From Streptococcus vicugnae (GTDB lineage Bacteria; Bacillota; Bacilli; Lactobacillales; Streptococcaceae), in assembly GCF_016461705.1 (NCBI RefSeq), contig NZ_JAEMHW010000002.1:62001-126000 (forward strand): 64,000 nt of DNA. Direction: 5' to 3'. The notes below the pieces were generated by a model, which saw only the letters and a program-made list of their open reading frames with translations, ran no database searches and was not told where the DNA came from. The position numbers were made by a program, and so were the translations under genes. Of the stretch, positions 29,497 to 38,897 are shown one piece after another (position 1 is the first letter of the stretch; every line of letters begins with the position of its first letter).

Positions 29497-29622
29497 ACAG
29501 TATTCTTCTCGTCAACTGTCGAGAAGATTTTTTGTAAAAAAATTGAACCTGAAAATATCTTGAAAAATTTTGAAAGATGCTTTAGAAATAATAAAATGCA
29601 ACAGATGCTTTTCAATAATTTA

Positions 29623-29636
29623 TGAAAACGGTTTGT
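29623..29636 (+). promoter_or_regulatory. cre-like site upstream of bglP
   Basis: TGAAAACGGTTTGT resembles the CcpA operator consensus (TGWAANCGNTNNCA). It lies about 30 bp before the -35. Confidence 0.5.
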
Positions 29637-29655
29637 TTTTATTAAAAAAACTCCG

Positions 29656-29693
29656 ATAAAGCGCTTGCATTTTGTGAAAGAGCATGCTATACT
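29656..29693 (+). promoter_or_regulatory. bglP promoter with overlapping cre-like site
   Basis: -35 TTGCAT (29665-29670), 17-bp spacer and -10 TATACT (29688-29693). ATAAAGCGCTTGCA at 29656-29669 has 11 of 14 matches to the cre consensus and overlaps the -35, so CcpA binding would repress. Confidence 0.7.
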
Positions 29694-29707
29694 ATGAATT
29701 GTTAAAA

Positions 29708-29813
29708 GGATTGTTACTGATAAGCAGGCAAAACCTAAATAGATACAAGATAGTTTTGGCGTTACCGCATATGTGGGCGCAGAAAATTGTTTCGTATTTA
29801 TTTAGGTTTTTTT
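29708..29813 (+). promoter_or_regulatory. RAT antiterminator and terminator upstream of bglP
   Basis: A RAT nearly identical to the one before licT (29708-29735) overlaps the left arm (29731-29746) of a 16-bp terminator stem. The right arm lies at 29794-29809 and is followed by a T-run. LicT binding to RAT would prevent the terminator forming. Confidence 0.9.
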
Positions 29814-29836
29814 CTGTTTCTAAGAAAGAACATTAA

Positions 29837-31744
<1,908 letters not shown>

Positions 31745-31748
31745 AAAT

Positions 31749-31774
31749 AAAAAGGGCGCGAAAGCGTCCTTTTT
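31749..31774 (+). terminator. bglP terminator
   Basis: Stem AAAAAGGGCGC / GCGTCCTTTTT with a GAAA loop and T-rich end. Confidence 0.8.
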
Positions 31775-31792
31775 AAGTGATTACAGATAAGA

Positions 31793-31818
31793 AAAAAGCT
31801 GAGAAACATCAGCTTTTT
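31793..31818 (-). terminator. bglC terminator
   Basis: A 10-bp stem AAAAAGCTGA / TCAGCTTTTT at the 3' end of the minus-strand AraC gene. Confidence 0.7.
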
Positions 31819-32743
31819 AGTGTGTATTTCTGGCAGGGTTAATTAATACACGACTTTCTTTTTGTTTGCTAAATTGTTTACGATACTGGCTTGGTGTTAA
31901 TTCGTAGTAGCGTTTAAATTGACGATTGAAGTTTGATAAATTGTTAAATCCGACAGCAGTAGCAATTTCAAGAACAGGATTTGAAGTATTAATTAACATA
32001 TCACAAGCTTTGTTTAAACGTACTTGAATGATAAATTCAGTGCACGAACTTCCAGTATGTTGTTTAAAGACTGCCATAAAATGTGTCTTACTATATCCCA
32101 TGAATTGAGAAAGATAGTCGATGGATAGATTTTTTTGGTAGTTATTATTAATAAAATCAATTAATTCACGTATCTGTTCATTTTTGCGATAGGTATCATC
32201 GGTATTTTTTCGCAATACGTATCGGTAGTAAAAGAGCAGGTATAGAAATTCATTGAGTTTTGATTTGAGCATCAGTTCAAAATGACGTCCTTCATTTTTT
32301 GAAAGCTCAAAAATTGTAAAAAGGCACTCTTTAATTTCTTCGTATCCTTCCATTCCTGGTTGAATACGTGGTACGAATTTATAAAGACTGGTCTGCAAGG
32401 GTTGCAAATAGCGTAAGCTTACTTGGTCGACAATTGAATAGCCAATCATATCTAAGTGAAATCGGAAAGTATCAGTGACATGTCTTTGGTTTTCTAAAGG
32501 ATGAATAGAATGCATGCCATTTGGTCGTATGAGGATAATATCACCTGCTTGACTATTAAAGTAATCGTAATCAATGTGAAAACGCGCAGACCCTTCATAA
32601 ATGTAATTAATTTCAATTTCTGGATGCCAGTGGAAAAGCACGTCAGGACGGCCATTCTCAACCACTGTGCTGTAATAATCATAGGGAAGAAGGTGCTTAC
32701 TTTCATCTATTTTAATTTCATGAGCTGGATTTGATTGTTTCAT
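31817..32743 (-). CDS. bglC: AraC-family regulator, probable BglC
   Basis: A 308-residue regulator with an N-terminal cupin-like sugar-sensing domain (about 15-110, FHWHPEIEINYIYEG) and two C-terminal helix-turn-helix motifs (about 195-292: IDYLSQFMGYSKTHFMAVFKQ and LEIATAVGFNNLSNFNRQFKRY). S. mutans has an AraC-type gene, bglC, in its bglP-bglC-bglA locus; the neighbours here make this the likely ortholog, though here it is on the opposite strand to bglP. The symbol rests on context. Confidence 0.8.
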   Translation of the reverse strand: MKQSNPAHEIKIDESKHLLPYDYYSTVVENGRPDVLFHWHPEIEINYIYEGSARFHIDYDYFNSQAGDIILIRPNGMHSIHPLENQRHVTDTFRFHLDMIGYSIVDQVSLRYLQPLQTSLYKFVPRIQPGMEGYEEIKECLFTIFELSKNEGRHFELMLKSKLNEFLYLLFYYRYVLRKNTDDTYRKNEQIRELIDFINNNYQKNLSIDYLSQFMGYSKTHFMAVFKQHTGSSCTEFIIQVRLNKACDMLINTSNPVLEIATAVGFNNLSNFNRQFKRYYELTPSQYRKQFSKQKESRVLINPARNTH

Positions 32744-33185
32744 ATAATAACCCTTCTAATCATATCATAGTATTATAGTACCTTTTTATTGTAGCACAAT
32801 TGTTTTCAAAATGGAAGCGTATTCCAGAAAAGGTTTTCATAAAATGTTTCAAAAAATTATCAGATAAAAGTATTATAAATGAGAAGGATAGTGTAAGAAT
32901 GTCTCTAAGAAGGCGATTATAATAAGGGTGTAAAATCATATAGCAAGACCTTTTTTGATCGTGCAACAATATGATTTTTAGTCACAAAGACTTATTTGTT
33001 TACATTTTTAAAAGCTTCGCAAGGCAATTTAATCTCCTTTGTTAACTGCGGAGCTTTTTTGGTTGAAAAAGTTTAAGGTGTCAGAATCTTTCATGAAAAG
33101 ACTGTTTCTTTTAGAAATTTTATCGCAAAAGTAGTAGAATGAAAGGGTAAACATATGTTATTTAGTCATTCAAGGAGGAATAATC
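32744..33185. other. Intergenic region with cre-like palindrome and an orphan terminator
   Basis: No gene is supported in these 442 bases. The bglC end carries a possible minus-strand promoter (TTGTGC, 16 bp, TATAAT near 32776). TGGAAGCGTATTCCA (32812-32826) is an inverted repeat that also resembles a cre site (about 11 of 14). A strong plus-strand terminator at 33010-33060 has no gene before it. A 24-codon ORF from about 32970 lacks a ribosome binding site. Confidence 0.45.
33010..33060 (+). terminator. Orphan terminator, possible end of a small RNA
   Basis: Stem AAAGCTTCGCA / TGCGGAGCTTT with a 24-base loop and a T-run. The nearest plus-strand gene upstream (bglP) already has its own terminator 1.2 kb away, with bglC on the other strand between, so this hairpin may end an unannotated transcript or act as a leader attenuator for the next gene. 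Confidence 0.6.
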
Positions 33186-33473
33186 ATGGAAGAATTGAAA
33201 AAAGTTCTCTTAGCTGGGATTGGTTTGACGTCTATGACTTTGGAAAAAGCAGATGCTTTTATTAAAGAATTAGTTGAAAAAGGACGCCTCACTGTTGACG
33301 AAGGAAAAGAATTGCAATCTGAACTAAAACGAAAAAGTGAAGATGAAGCACAAGAGTTTTTGGATGAATTAAACGAAAAAACAAAAGCTGTTCAATATGC
33401 TACCAAAGAAGATGTTTCTCGTCTTGAAGACAAAATTGATGCACTTTTGAAGAAGTCAAATATCTTACATTAG
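33186..33473 (+). CDS. Phasin-like coiled-coil protein
   Basis: A 95-residue, highly charged, helical protein (MEELKKVLLAGIGLTSMTLEKADAFIKELVEKG...). It resembles the small PhaF/phasin-like family found next to AarF/UbiB kinases in Firmicutes. The first third has a hydrophobic face; the rest predicts a coiled coil. A strong AAGGAGGAA site precedes the ATG. It is 15 bases before the UbiB-like gene, so they probably work together. Function unknown. Confidence 0.7.
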   Translation: MEELKKVLLAGIGLTSMTLEKADAFIKELVEKGRLTVDEGKELQSELKRKSEDEAQEFLDELNEKTKAVQYATKEDVSRLEDKIDALLKKSNILH

Positions 33474-33488
33474 AAATATTGGTGGGTT

Positions 33489-35057
33489 ATGTCAGGTAGA
33501 CGTTTAAGAGAAATCATTGGTGCCTTCAGTTCAGTAGGCTTAACTTCTTTAATCGAAAAAGGAAAAGCAGCCGAAGATAAATCAACGCCGCGTAAGCTTC
33601 GTTTAGCTTTTGAAAAGTTAGGGCCAAGTTTTGTCAAAATTGGACAAATCTTATCTACTAGGAGTGATTTATTTCCAGAAGCTTATGTTAGAGAATTAAG
33701 TAAGTTACAAAGTAACGTGCTTCCCTTACCTCAAGAAATTGTTATGCAGGCTATCTCTGACGAACTTTCCGGGCCAGTTTCAGCTTATTTTGCTGAAATC
33801 ACGCCAGAACCTTTGGCAAGTGGGTCAGTAGCTCAGACACATCGAGCGCGTTTATTAAATGGACGCGATGTCATTATTAAAATTCAGCGTCCACATTTGC
33901 CTGAAATCATTGAAGAAGATTTAACGCTTTTGATTCGTCTGTCAAGACGTGTTCCAAAAGCTTTGCTTCCAATGGTCAATTTGCCAGAGGTTTTGCAACA
34001 AATCAAGGAAAGTTTGACACGTGAAATTGATTTTCGTAATGAAGCACAAGCCATGATTGCTTTTGCCGGGTTAAACCAATCAAGCAAGTGTATTGCCAGT
34101 CCAGAGGTCTATGATGAGTTTACGACACCTCGCATGTTGGTTGAAGATTACGTGTCTGGTATCCCAATTAATCATTACGAAGAATTAATTAAAGCGGGTT
34201 ATGATTTAGAAGACATTGGTAAAAAACTCATGCTAAGCTTTATCAAGCAAGTCTTTAAAGATGGTTTTTTCCACGGTGATCCTCACCCAGGAAATCTTTT
34301 TATCTCCGATGGAAAAATTTATTTTATTGACTTTGGAATCATGGGGAGACTTGATAATGGCATGCGCGTGGCTCTAAATGACATCCTCTATAGCTTTACC
34401 GCTCAAGACGTTGAAGGTATGATGCAAGGAATTTTGTCTGTCACAAGTTTTGACACATCGATGAACAAATCAGCTCTAGCTCAAGACGTCGAACGTATGC
34501 TTGCTAAGTATTCAAGCCTTGATGTAGGTGTCCTATCGATTACTGATCTTATCGAGGATTTATTAAATGTCTTTGTTAAAAATGGCTTGAAAGCTTCACC
34601 GCAGATTACTATTTTGGAAAAAGCTGCGCTGCAAATTGAAGGGATTTTCCGTGAATTAGCTCCGGAAGTTGATTTAATGACACTTGCTAAGAATTATTTC
34701 CTAGAAAATATGGGACCTGACATGCTCAAACAAGCTTTGAATAAAGAAACGCTTTTGATTGAGCTTTTTTATCAGTTAAAAAATGGTAAAAATATCCCAC
34801 GTCGACTTAATCAACTTTTGGAACAAGTTCTAAATGGGCGAATTTTGGTTAATCATGATTTGTACGATTATACCAACCGTATTAAGGTTTTTAATCGTTT
34901 TGTTAATCGTTTTGTGTTGAGCTTGCTCTTTTTTGCAGTATTGATAAGTGCGGCAATTTTGAGTTTTAACCAGAACTTAGAAATCCTATCAAATGGCCTT
35001 TTTGTCGTGGCTTTACTGCTCTTTTTATGGGACCTTGTTCTTATCTTGAAAAAATAA
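33489..35057 (+). CDS. AarF/ABC1/UbiB kinase-like protein
   Basis: An atypical kinase-like protein of 522 residues. It has the family's KxGQ motif (FVKIGQILSTRSDLFP, about 50-65), the AxGSxxQ nucleotide loop as ASGSVAQTHRA, an invariant lysine in IIKIQRP, the catalytic HGDPHPGNLF and metal-binding DFG, and two C-terminal membrane segments (about 475-520). Elsewhere these proteins support ubiquinone synthesis, which streptococci lack, so the role here is open: isoprenoid or membrane-lipid homeostasis is a guess. Confidence 0.88.
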   Translation: MSGRRLREIIGAFSSVGLTSLIEKGKAAEDKSTPRKLRLAFEKLGPSFVKIGQILSTRSDLFPEAYVRELSKLQSNVLPLPQEIVMQAISDELSGPVSAYFAEITPEPLASGSVAQTHRARLLNGRDVIIKIQRPHLPEIIEEDLTLLIRLSRRVPKALLPMVNLPEVLQQIKESLTREIDFRNEAQAMIAFAGLNQSSKCIASPEVYDEFTTPRMLVEDYVSGIPINHYEELIKAGYDLEDIGKKLMLSFIKQVFKDGFFHGDPHPGNLFISDGKIYFIDFGIMGRLDNGMRVALNDILYSFTAQDVEGMMQGILSVTSFDTSMNKSALAQDVERMLAKYSSLDVGVLSITDLIEDLLNVFVKNGLKASPQITILEKAALQIEGIFRELAPEVDLMTLAKNYFLENMGPDMLKQALNKETLLIELFYQLKNGKNIPRRLNQLLEQVLNGRILVNHDLYDYTNRIKVFNRFVNRFVLSLLFFAVLISAAILSFNQNLEILSNGLFVVALLLFLWDLVLILKK

Positions 35058-35078
35058 AAAAACTAACAAGATAGAAGG

Positions 35079-35106
35079 AATTTCCTAATGACTTAGGAAA
35101 TTTTTT
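35079..35106 (+). terminator. Terminator after the UbiB-like gene
   Basis: A 10-bp stem AATTTCCTAA / TTAGGAAATT with a TGAC loop followed by Ts. Confidence 0.8.
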
Positions 35107-35119
35107 CTATTTTTATTTT

Positions 35120-35138
35120 TGTAACCGCTTGCTATAAT
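35120..35138 (+). promoter_or_regulatory. bglA promoter -10 and overlapping cre site
   Basis: TGTAACCGCTTGCT (35120-35133) matches the cre consensus closely and runs into the extended -10 TGCTATAAT (35130-35138). This implies CcpA repression of bglA. Confidence 0.7.
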
Positions 35139-35140
35139 GA

Positions 35141-36601
<1,461 letters not shown>

Positions 36602-36625
36602 AACTGTTAATTAATTTATTTAACA

Positions 36626-36667
36626 AACCTTTGTGGGGGTGTAATCTCTTACCCCATGAAGGTTTTT
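36626..36667 (+). terminator. Hairpin between bglA and the SemiSWEET gene
   Basis: Two-part stem AAACCTT...GTGGGG with CCCCAT...AAGGTTT and a T-run. It would end bglA transcripts or attenuate entry into the SemiSWEET gene, which has no clear promoter of its own. Confidence 0.7.
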
Positions 36668-36698
36668 ACATGGTTATAAGAAAAGAGAGTAGGTCTTT

Positions 36699-36938
36699 AT
36701 GATTGGATATATTGCGGCTTGTTTGACAACTTTTGGCTTTTTGCCACAAATGATTAAGGTATTAAAAACTAAAGATGTTGAATCCATTTCACTTGGCATG
36801 TATACTATGTCTGTAACTGGTATGGCTTTATGGTTAGCGCATGGGATTTCTGTTTCAGATCCTGCCTTGATCGTTGCTAATTCAATTTCAGTTGCCTTAG
36901 CAGGAATTATCCTTATTTGTAAAATAATTTATAAATAA
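36699..36938 (+). CDS. SemiSWEET sugar transporter
   Basis: A 79-residue PQ-loop protein with three membrane helices (about 3-18, 32-50 and 56-76) and the signature FGFLPQMIKVLKTKDVESISLGMY. It is a single triple-helix bundle that would act as a dimer, moving sugars by facilitated diffusion across the membrane. Placement right behind a phospho-beta-glucosidase gene suggests it handles a free sugar released or used in this pathway, for example glucose or aglycone sugar; this is inference. Confidence 0.85.
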   Translation: MIGYIAACLTTFGFLPQMIKVLKTKDVESISLGMYTMSVTGMALWLAHGISVSDPALIVANSISVALAGIILICKIIYK

Positions 36939-36943
36939 TTTTT

Positions 36944-36989
36944 AAAAGTCTTTTAAATGTTGATAAATCAATGTTTTAGAGGCTTTTTT
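36944..36989 (+). terminator. Terminator after the SemiSWEET gene
   Basis: Imperfect stem of about 14 bp with G-U pairs (AAAAGTCTTTTAAA with TTTTAGAGGCTTTT) followed by Ts. Confidence 0.65.
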
Positions 36990-37051
36990 CTTAAATGGAA
37001 GTGAGTTATTCTTCCTATTTAATTTCTGAAAAAGGACTTTACAGAAAATAA

Positions 37052-37080
37052 TTGACAGGGGTTTCAAAAAGGATTATAGT
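37052..37080 (+). promoter_or_regulatory. Strong promoter of the first small paralog
   Basis: -35 TTGACA (37052-37057), 17-bp spacer, -10 TATAGT (37075-37080). It is one of the most consensus-like promoters in the window. Confidence 0.85.
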
Positions 37081-37130
37081 TATCGTATAAATTTTAAAGA
37101 TCCCTTAATGAAGGGGCTAAGGAGGCTATT

Positions 37131-37433
37131 ATGGTGACGATTTTAGCAATAATTTTTGGAATATTGTTAATTATCGCGATTGTGCGTGTCATCCAGTTGA
37201 AAACTGGGGTTACCAAACGCTTTGGTTATCACTACACGATTACCATGCATCATGGCCTGAAGTTACCAGATTTAACAAGAAATGACAATCTCAAAGGAAA
37301 GATTAAGATTATTTCGGCAACGGAAGACACCTGCATGGTACAATCAAAGATTAACGATACTGAGCTGAAAACAACCTTAATGAAAGATTATGGACTGGAT
37401 TCAACTCAAGTGCAGGTTGAGAATACTCAGTAA
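37131..37433 (+). CDS. Small membrane-anchored protein, paralog 1 of 3
   Basis: A 100-residue protein with one N-terminal membrane helix (about 2-20), then a basic stop and a soluble domain of about 65 residues. Core features are FGYHYTITMHHGLKLPDLTRN, LKGKIKIISATEDTCMVQS, and NDTELKTTLMKDYGLDSTQVQV. The same pattern recurs in the next two genes. I recognise no domain. A strong AAGGAGG site and a consensus promoter imply good expression. Confidence 0.75.
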   Translation: MVTILAIIFGILLIIAIVRVIQLKTGVTKRFGYHYTITMHHGLKLPDLTRNDNLKGKIKIISATEDTCMVQSKINDTELKTTLMKDYGLDSTQVQVENTQ

Positions 37434-37610
37434 GCATGAATGAGTAATTTTTAGGAATAGGACATTAGGAACTAACAAACGTGTGCAATAATTATTATGT
37501 TAATGATTTAGACATTTTGTTTTAAGAAATGATGTTTTCTTTTGAATGAATGTCTTATAATGTCGGTGAAGTGTTAAAAATACTTCAGACAATTAGGTTA
37601 AAGGAGATTA
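37434..37610 (+). promoter_or_regulatory. Spacer with probable promoter of paralog 2
   Basis: A TATAAT lies at 37556-37561 with a poor -35. A small stem TGAAGTGTT / AATACTTCA (about 37567-37586) sits in the leader. No ORF with a ribosome binding site is seen. Confidence 0.45.
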
Positions 37611-37940
37611 ATGATGTTAAAAGTGCTATTAATTGTTTTAGTTGTTGCTTTTGTTGTGGCTGGTATCTACAATGTTAGAAATCAACTATGGGTGTCAAAG
37701 GCATTTGGTTACGATTACGTAGTTGTCATGAAAAATGGTGCAAAACTTCCTGATTTGGCAAGCAATGCTGGCCTAAAAGGAAAAATCAGAGTTGTTGGTT
37801 CATCAGATGATACTTGCAGTGTTCAATCACACCTCAACGATGTGGAATTGAAAAAGATTTTGATGGCAGATTATCACTTGTCAGACGAACAAGTTTATAT
37901 CCGCCCAGCACAACTCTCAGGTGCAGTTGGTATGATGTAG
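37611..37940 (+). CDS. Small membrane-anchored protein, paralog 2 of 3
   Basis: A 109-residue protein: membrane helix at about 3-20, then FGYDYVVVMKNGAKLPDLASN, LKGKIRVVGSSDDTCSVQS and NDVELKKILMADYHLSDEQVYI. It aligns with paralog 1 along its whole length, about half identical by eye, and adds a short hydrophobic tail (LSGAVGMM). Adjacent ATGs at 37611 and 37614 follow AAAGGAG; the second has slightly better spacing. Function unknown. Confidence 0.75.
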   Translation: MMLKVLLIVLVVAFVVAGIYNVRNQLWVSKAFGYDYVVVMKNGAKLPDLASNAGLKGKIRVVGSSDDTCSVQSHLNDVELKKILMADYHLSDEQVYIRPAQLSGAVGMM

Positions 37941-37957
37941 TTTAGGAGATGACGAAT

Positions 37958-38296
37958 ATGAGCATTAAATGGGTTATTATTATCGTATTTTTAGTTCTCA
38001 TTGCTCTTGTTTACTTTTTGACTAGCAAATATCGAAAAGTTTATGATAGTCAAGGTCAACGAATGAGTGGTCCATATATCATCACCTTTTCAAATCCTAA
38101 TGAGCTTCCTGATATTTTAGCTAATCAAAAGATTGCTGATACGATTCAAGTGCTTCACAAAGATTCAAAAAGTTATCGTGTTTATTCTATAATGAACGAT
38201 GAAAAATTGAAAAAACTAATTACTGATGAGTTAGGCTTACAAGAAAATCAAGTTTCTGTGAATTATACAAAATTATTTATTCCAGCATTCTTTTAA
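37958..38296 (+). CDS. Small membrane-anchored protein, paralog 3 of 3
   Basis: A 112-residue, more divergent member: membrane helix about 3-22, then GPYIITFSNPNELPDILAN, ADTIQVLHKDSKSYRVYS and NDEKLKKLITDELGLQENQVSV. Key shared positions are the LPD, the ND-LKK helix and the final QV strand. It lacks the DTC cysteine of the other two. The ATG at 37958 lies nine bases after AGGAG; an ATG at 37949 touches that site. It is 17 bases behind paralog 2, so co-transcribed. Confidence 0.72.
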   Translation: MSIKWVIIIVFLVLIALVYFLTSKYRKVYDSQGQRMSGPYIITFSNPNELPDILANQKIADTIQVLHKDSKSYRVYSIMNDEKLKKLITDELGLQENQVSVNYTKLFIPAFF

Positions 38297-38299
38297 GAT

Positions 38300-38337
38300 A
38301 GTCAGACTAGTTTTCCCTAGTCTGGCTCTTTTTTTTC
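38300..38337 (+). terminator. Terminator of the paralog cluster
   Basis: An 11-bp stem AGTCAGACTAG / CTAGTCTGGCT with a TTTTCC loop and a T8 run. Confidence 0.85.
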
Positions 38338-38362
38338 TAAAAAACTGAAGATTTACAGCAAA

Positions 38363-38456
38363 TTTCCGTAGTGATTGCAGTTTGGTTACGGAAAAAAATG
38401 TACCTAAATGGAATTTTTCCGTATTAGTCGTATATTTTTCCGTATTGCAAAGGAAA
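38363..38456 (+). promoter_or_regulatory. Probable CelR operators
   Basis: Repeated TTTCCGTA motifs precede the cel promoter. There is a perfect 8-bp inverted repeat (38363-38370 with 38387-38394), a single TTTTCCGTATTA near 38416, and an inverted repeat TTTTCC-N9-AGGAAA at 38436-38456. The last has the length and arms of the pneumococcal CelR box as I recall it, ten bases before the -35, as expected of an activator. Confidence 0.65.
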
Positions 38457-38465
38457 AAGAATGCG

Positions 38466-38494
38466 TTTACATAATGATGGCGTTTTCATATAAT
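38466..38494 (+). promoter_or_regulatory. cel operon promoter with overlapping cre
   Basis: -35 TTTACA (38466-38471), 17 bp, -10 TATAAT (38489-38494). TGATGGCGTTTTCA (38475-38488), 12 of 14 to the cre consensus, fills the spacer up to the -10. Confidence 0.8.
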
Positions 38495-38529
38495 ATCAGT
38501 GTAAACAAAAAACAAAGGAGATTCACATT

Positions 38530-38847
38530 ATGGCTAAGAAAGCTTTAATTATCTGTGCAGGCGGTATGTCATCATCAATGATTGCTAAAAAAACAATGAC
38601 ATTCCTTCAAGACAAAGGCGAAGACATCGAAATGGATGCTGTTGGTGTTCCAGAAGGACAAAAACGTATCGAAGCTGATAAATACGATTTGTATCTTGTT
38701 AGCCCACAAACAAAAATGAACTTCAAACAATTAGCAGATGCAGCTGCTAAAACAAACAAACCAATCGTTCAAATTCCACCACAAGCTTACATTCCAATTC
38801 CAATGGGAATCGAAAAAATGGCAGCCTTGGTTCAAGAAAACATCTAA
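38530..38847 (+). CDS. celB: PTS cellobiose-type EIIB
   Basis: A 105-residue cytoplasmic phosphocarrier of the lactose/cellobiose family. The phosphorylated Cys9 lies in the P-loop ICAGGMSSSM. It passes phosphate from CelC (EIIA) to sugar bound by CelD (EIIC). It is the first gene of celB-celR-celC-unknown-celD, the order of the S. mutans locus; letter assignments follow that locus from memory. Confidence 0.9.
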   Translation: MAKKALIICAGGMSSSMIAKKTMTFLQDKGEDIEMDAVGVPEGQKRIEADKYDLYLVSPQTKMNFKQLADAAAKTNKPIVQIPPQAYIPIPMGIEKMAALVQENI

Positions 38848-38897
38848 TGCCTGATGTGATATAATAGTTCTAATGGTACTTGGAGGTGTCCTGTTCT

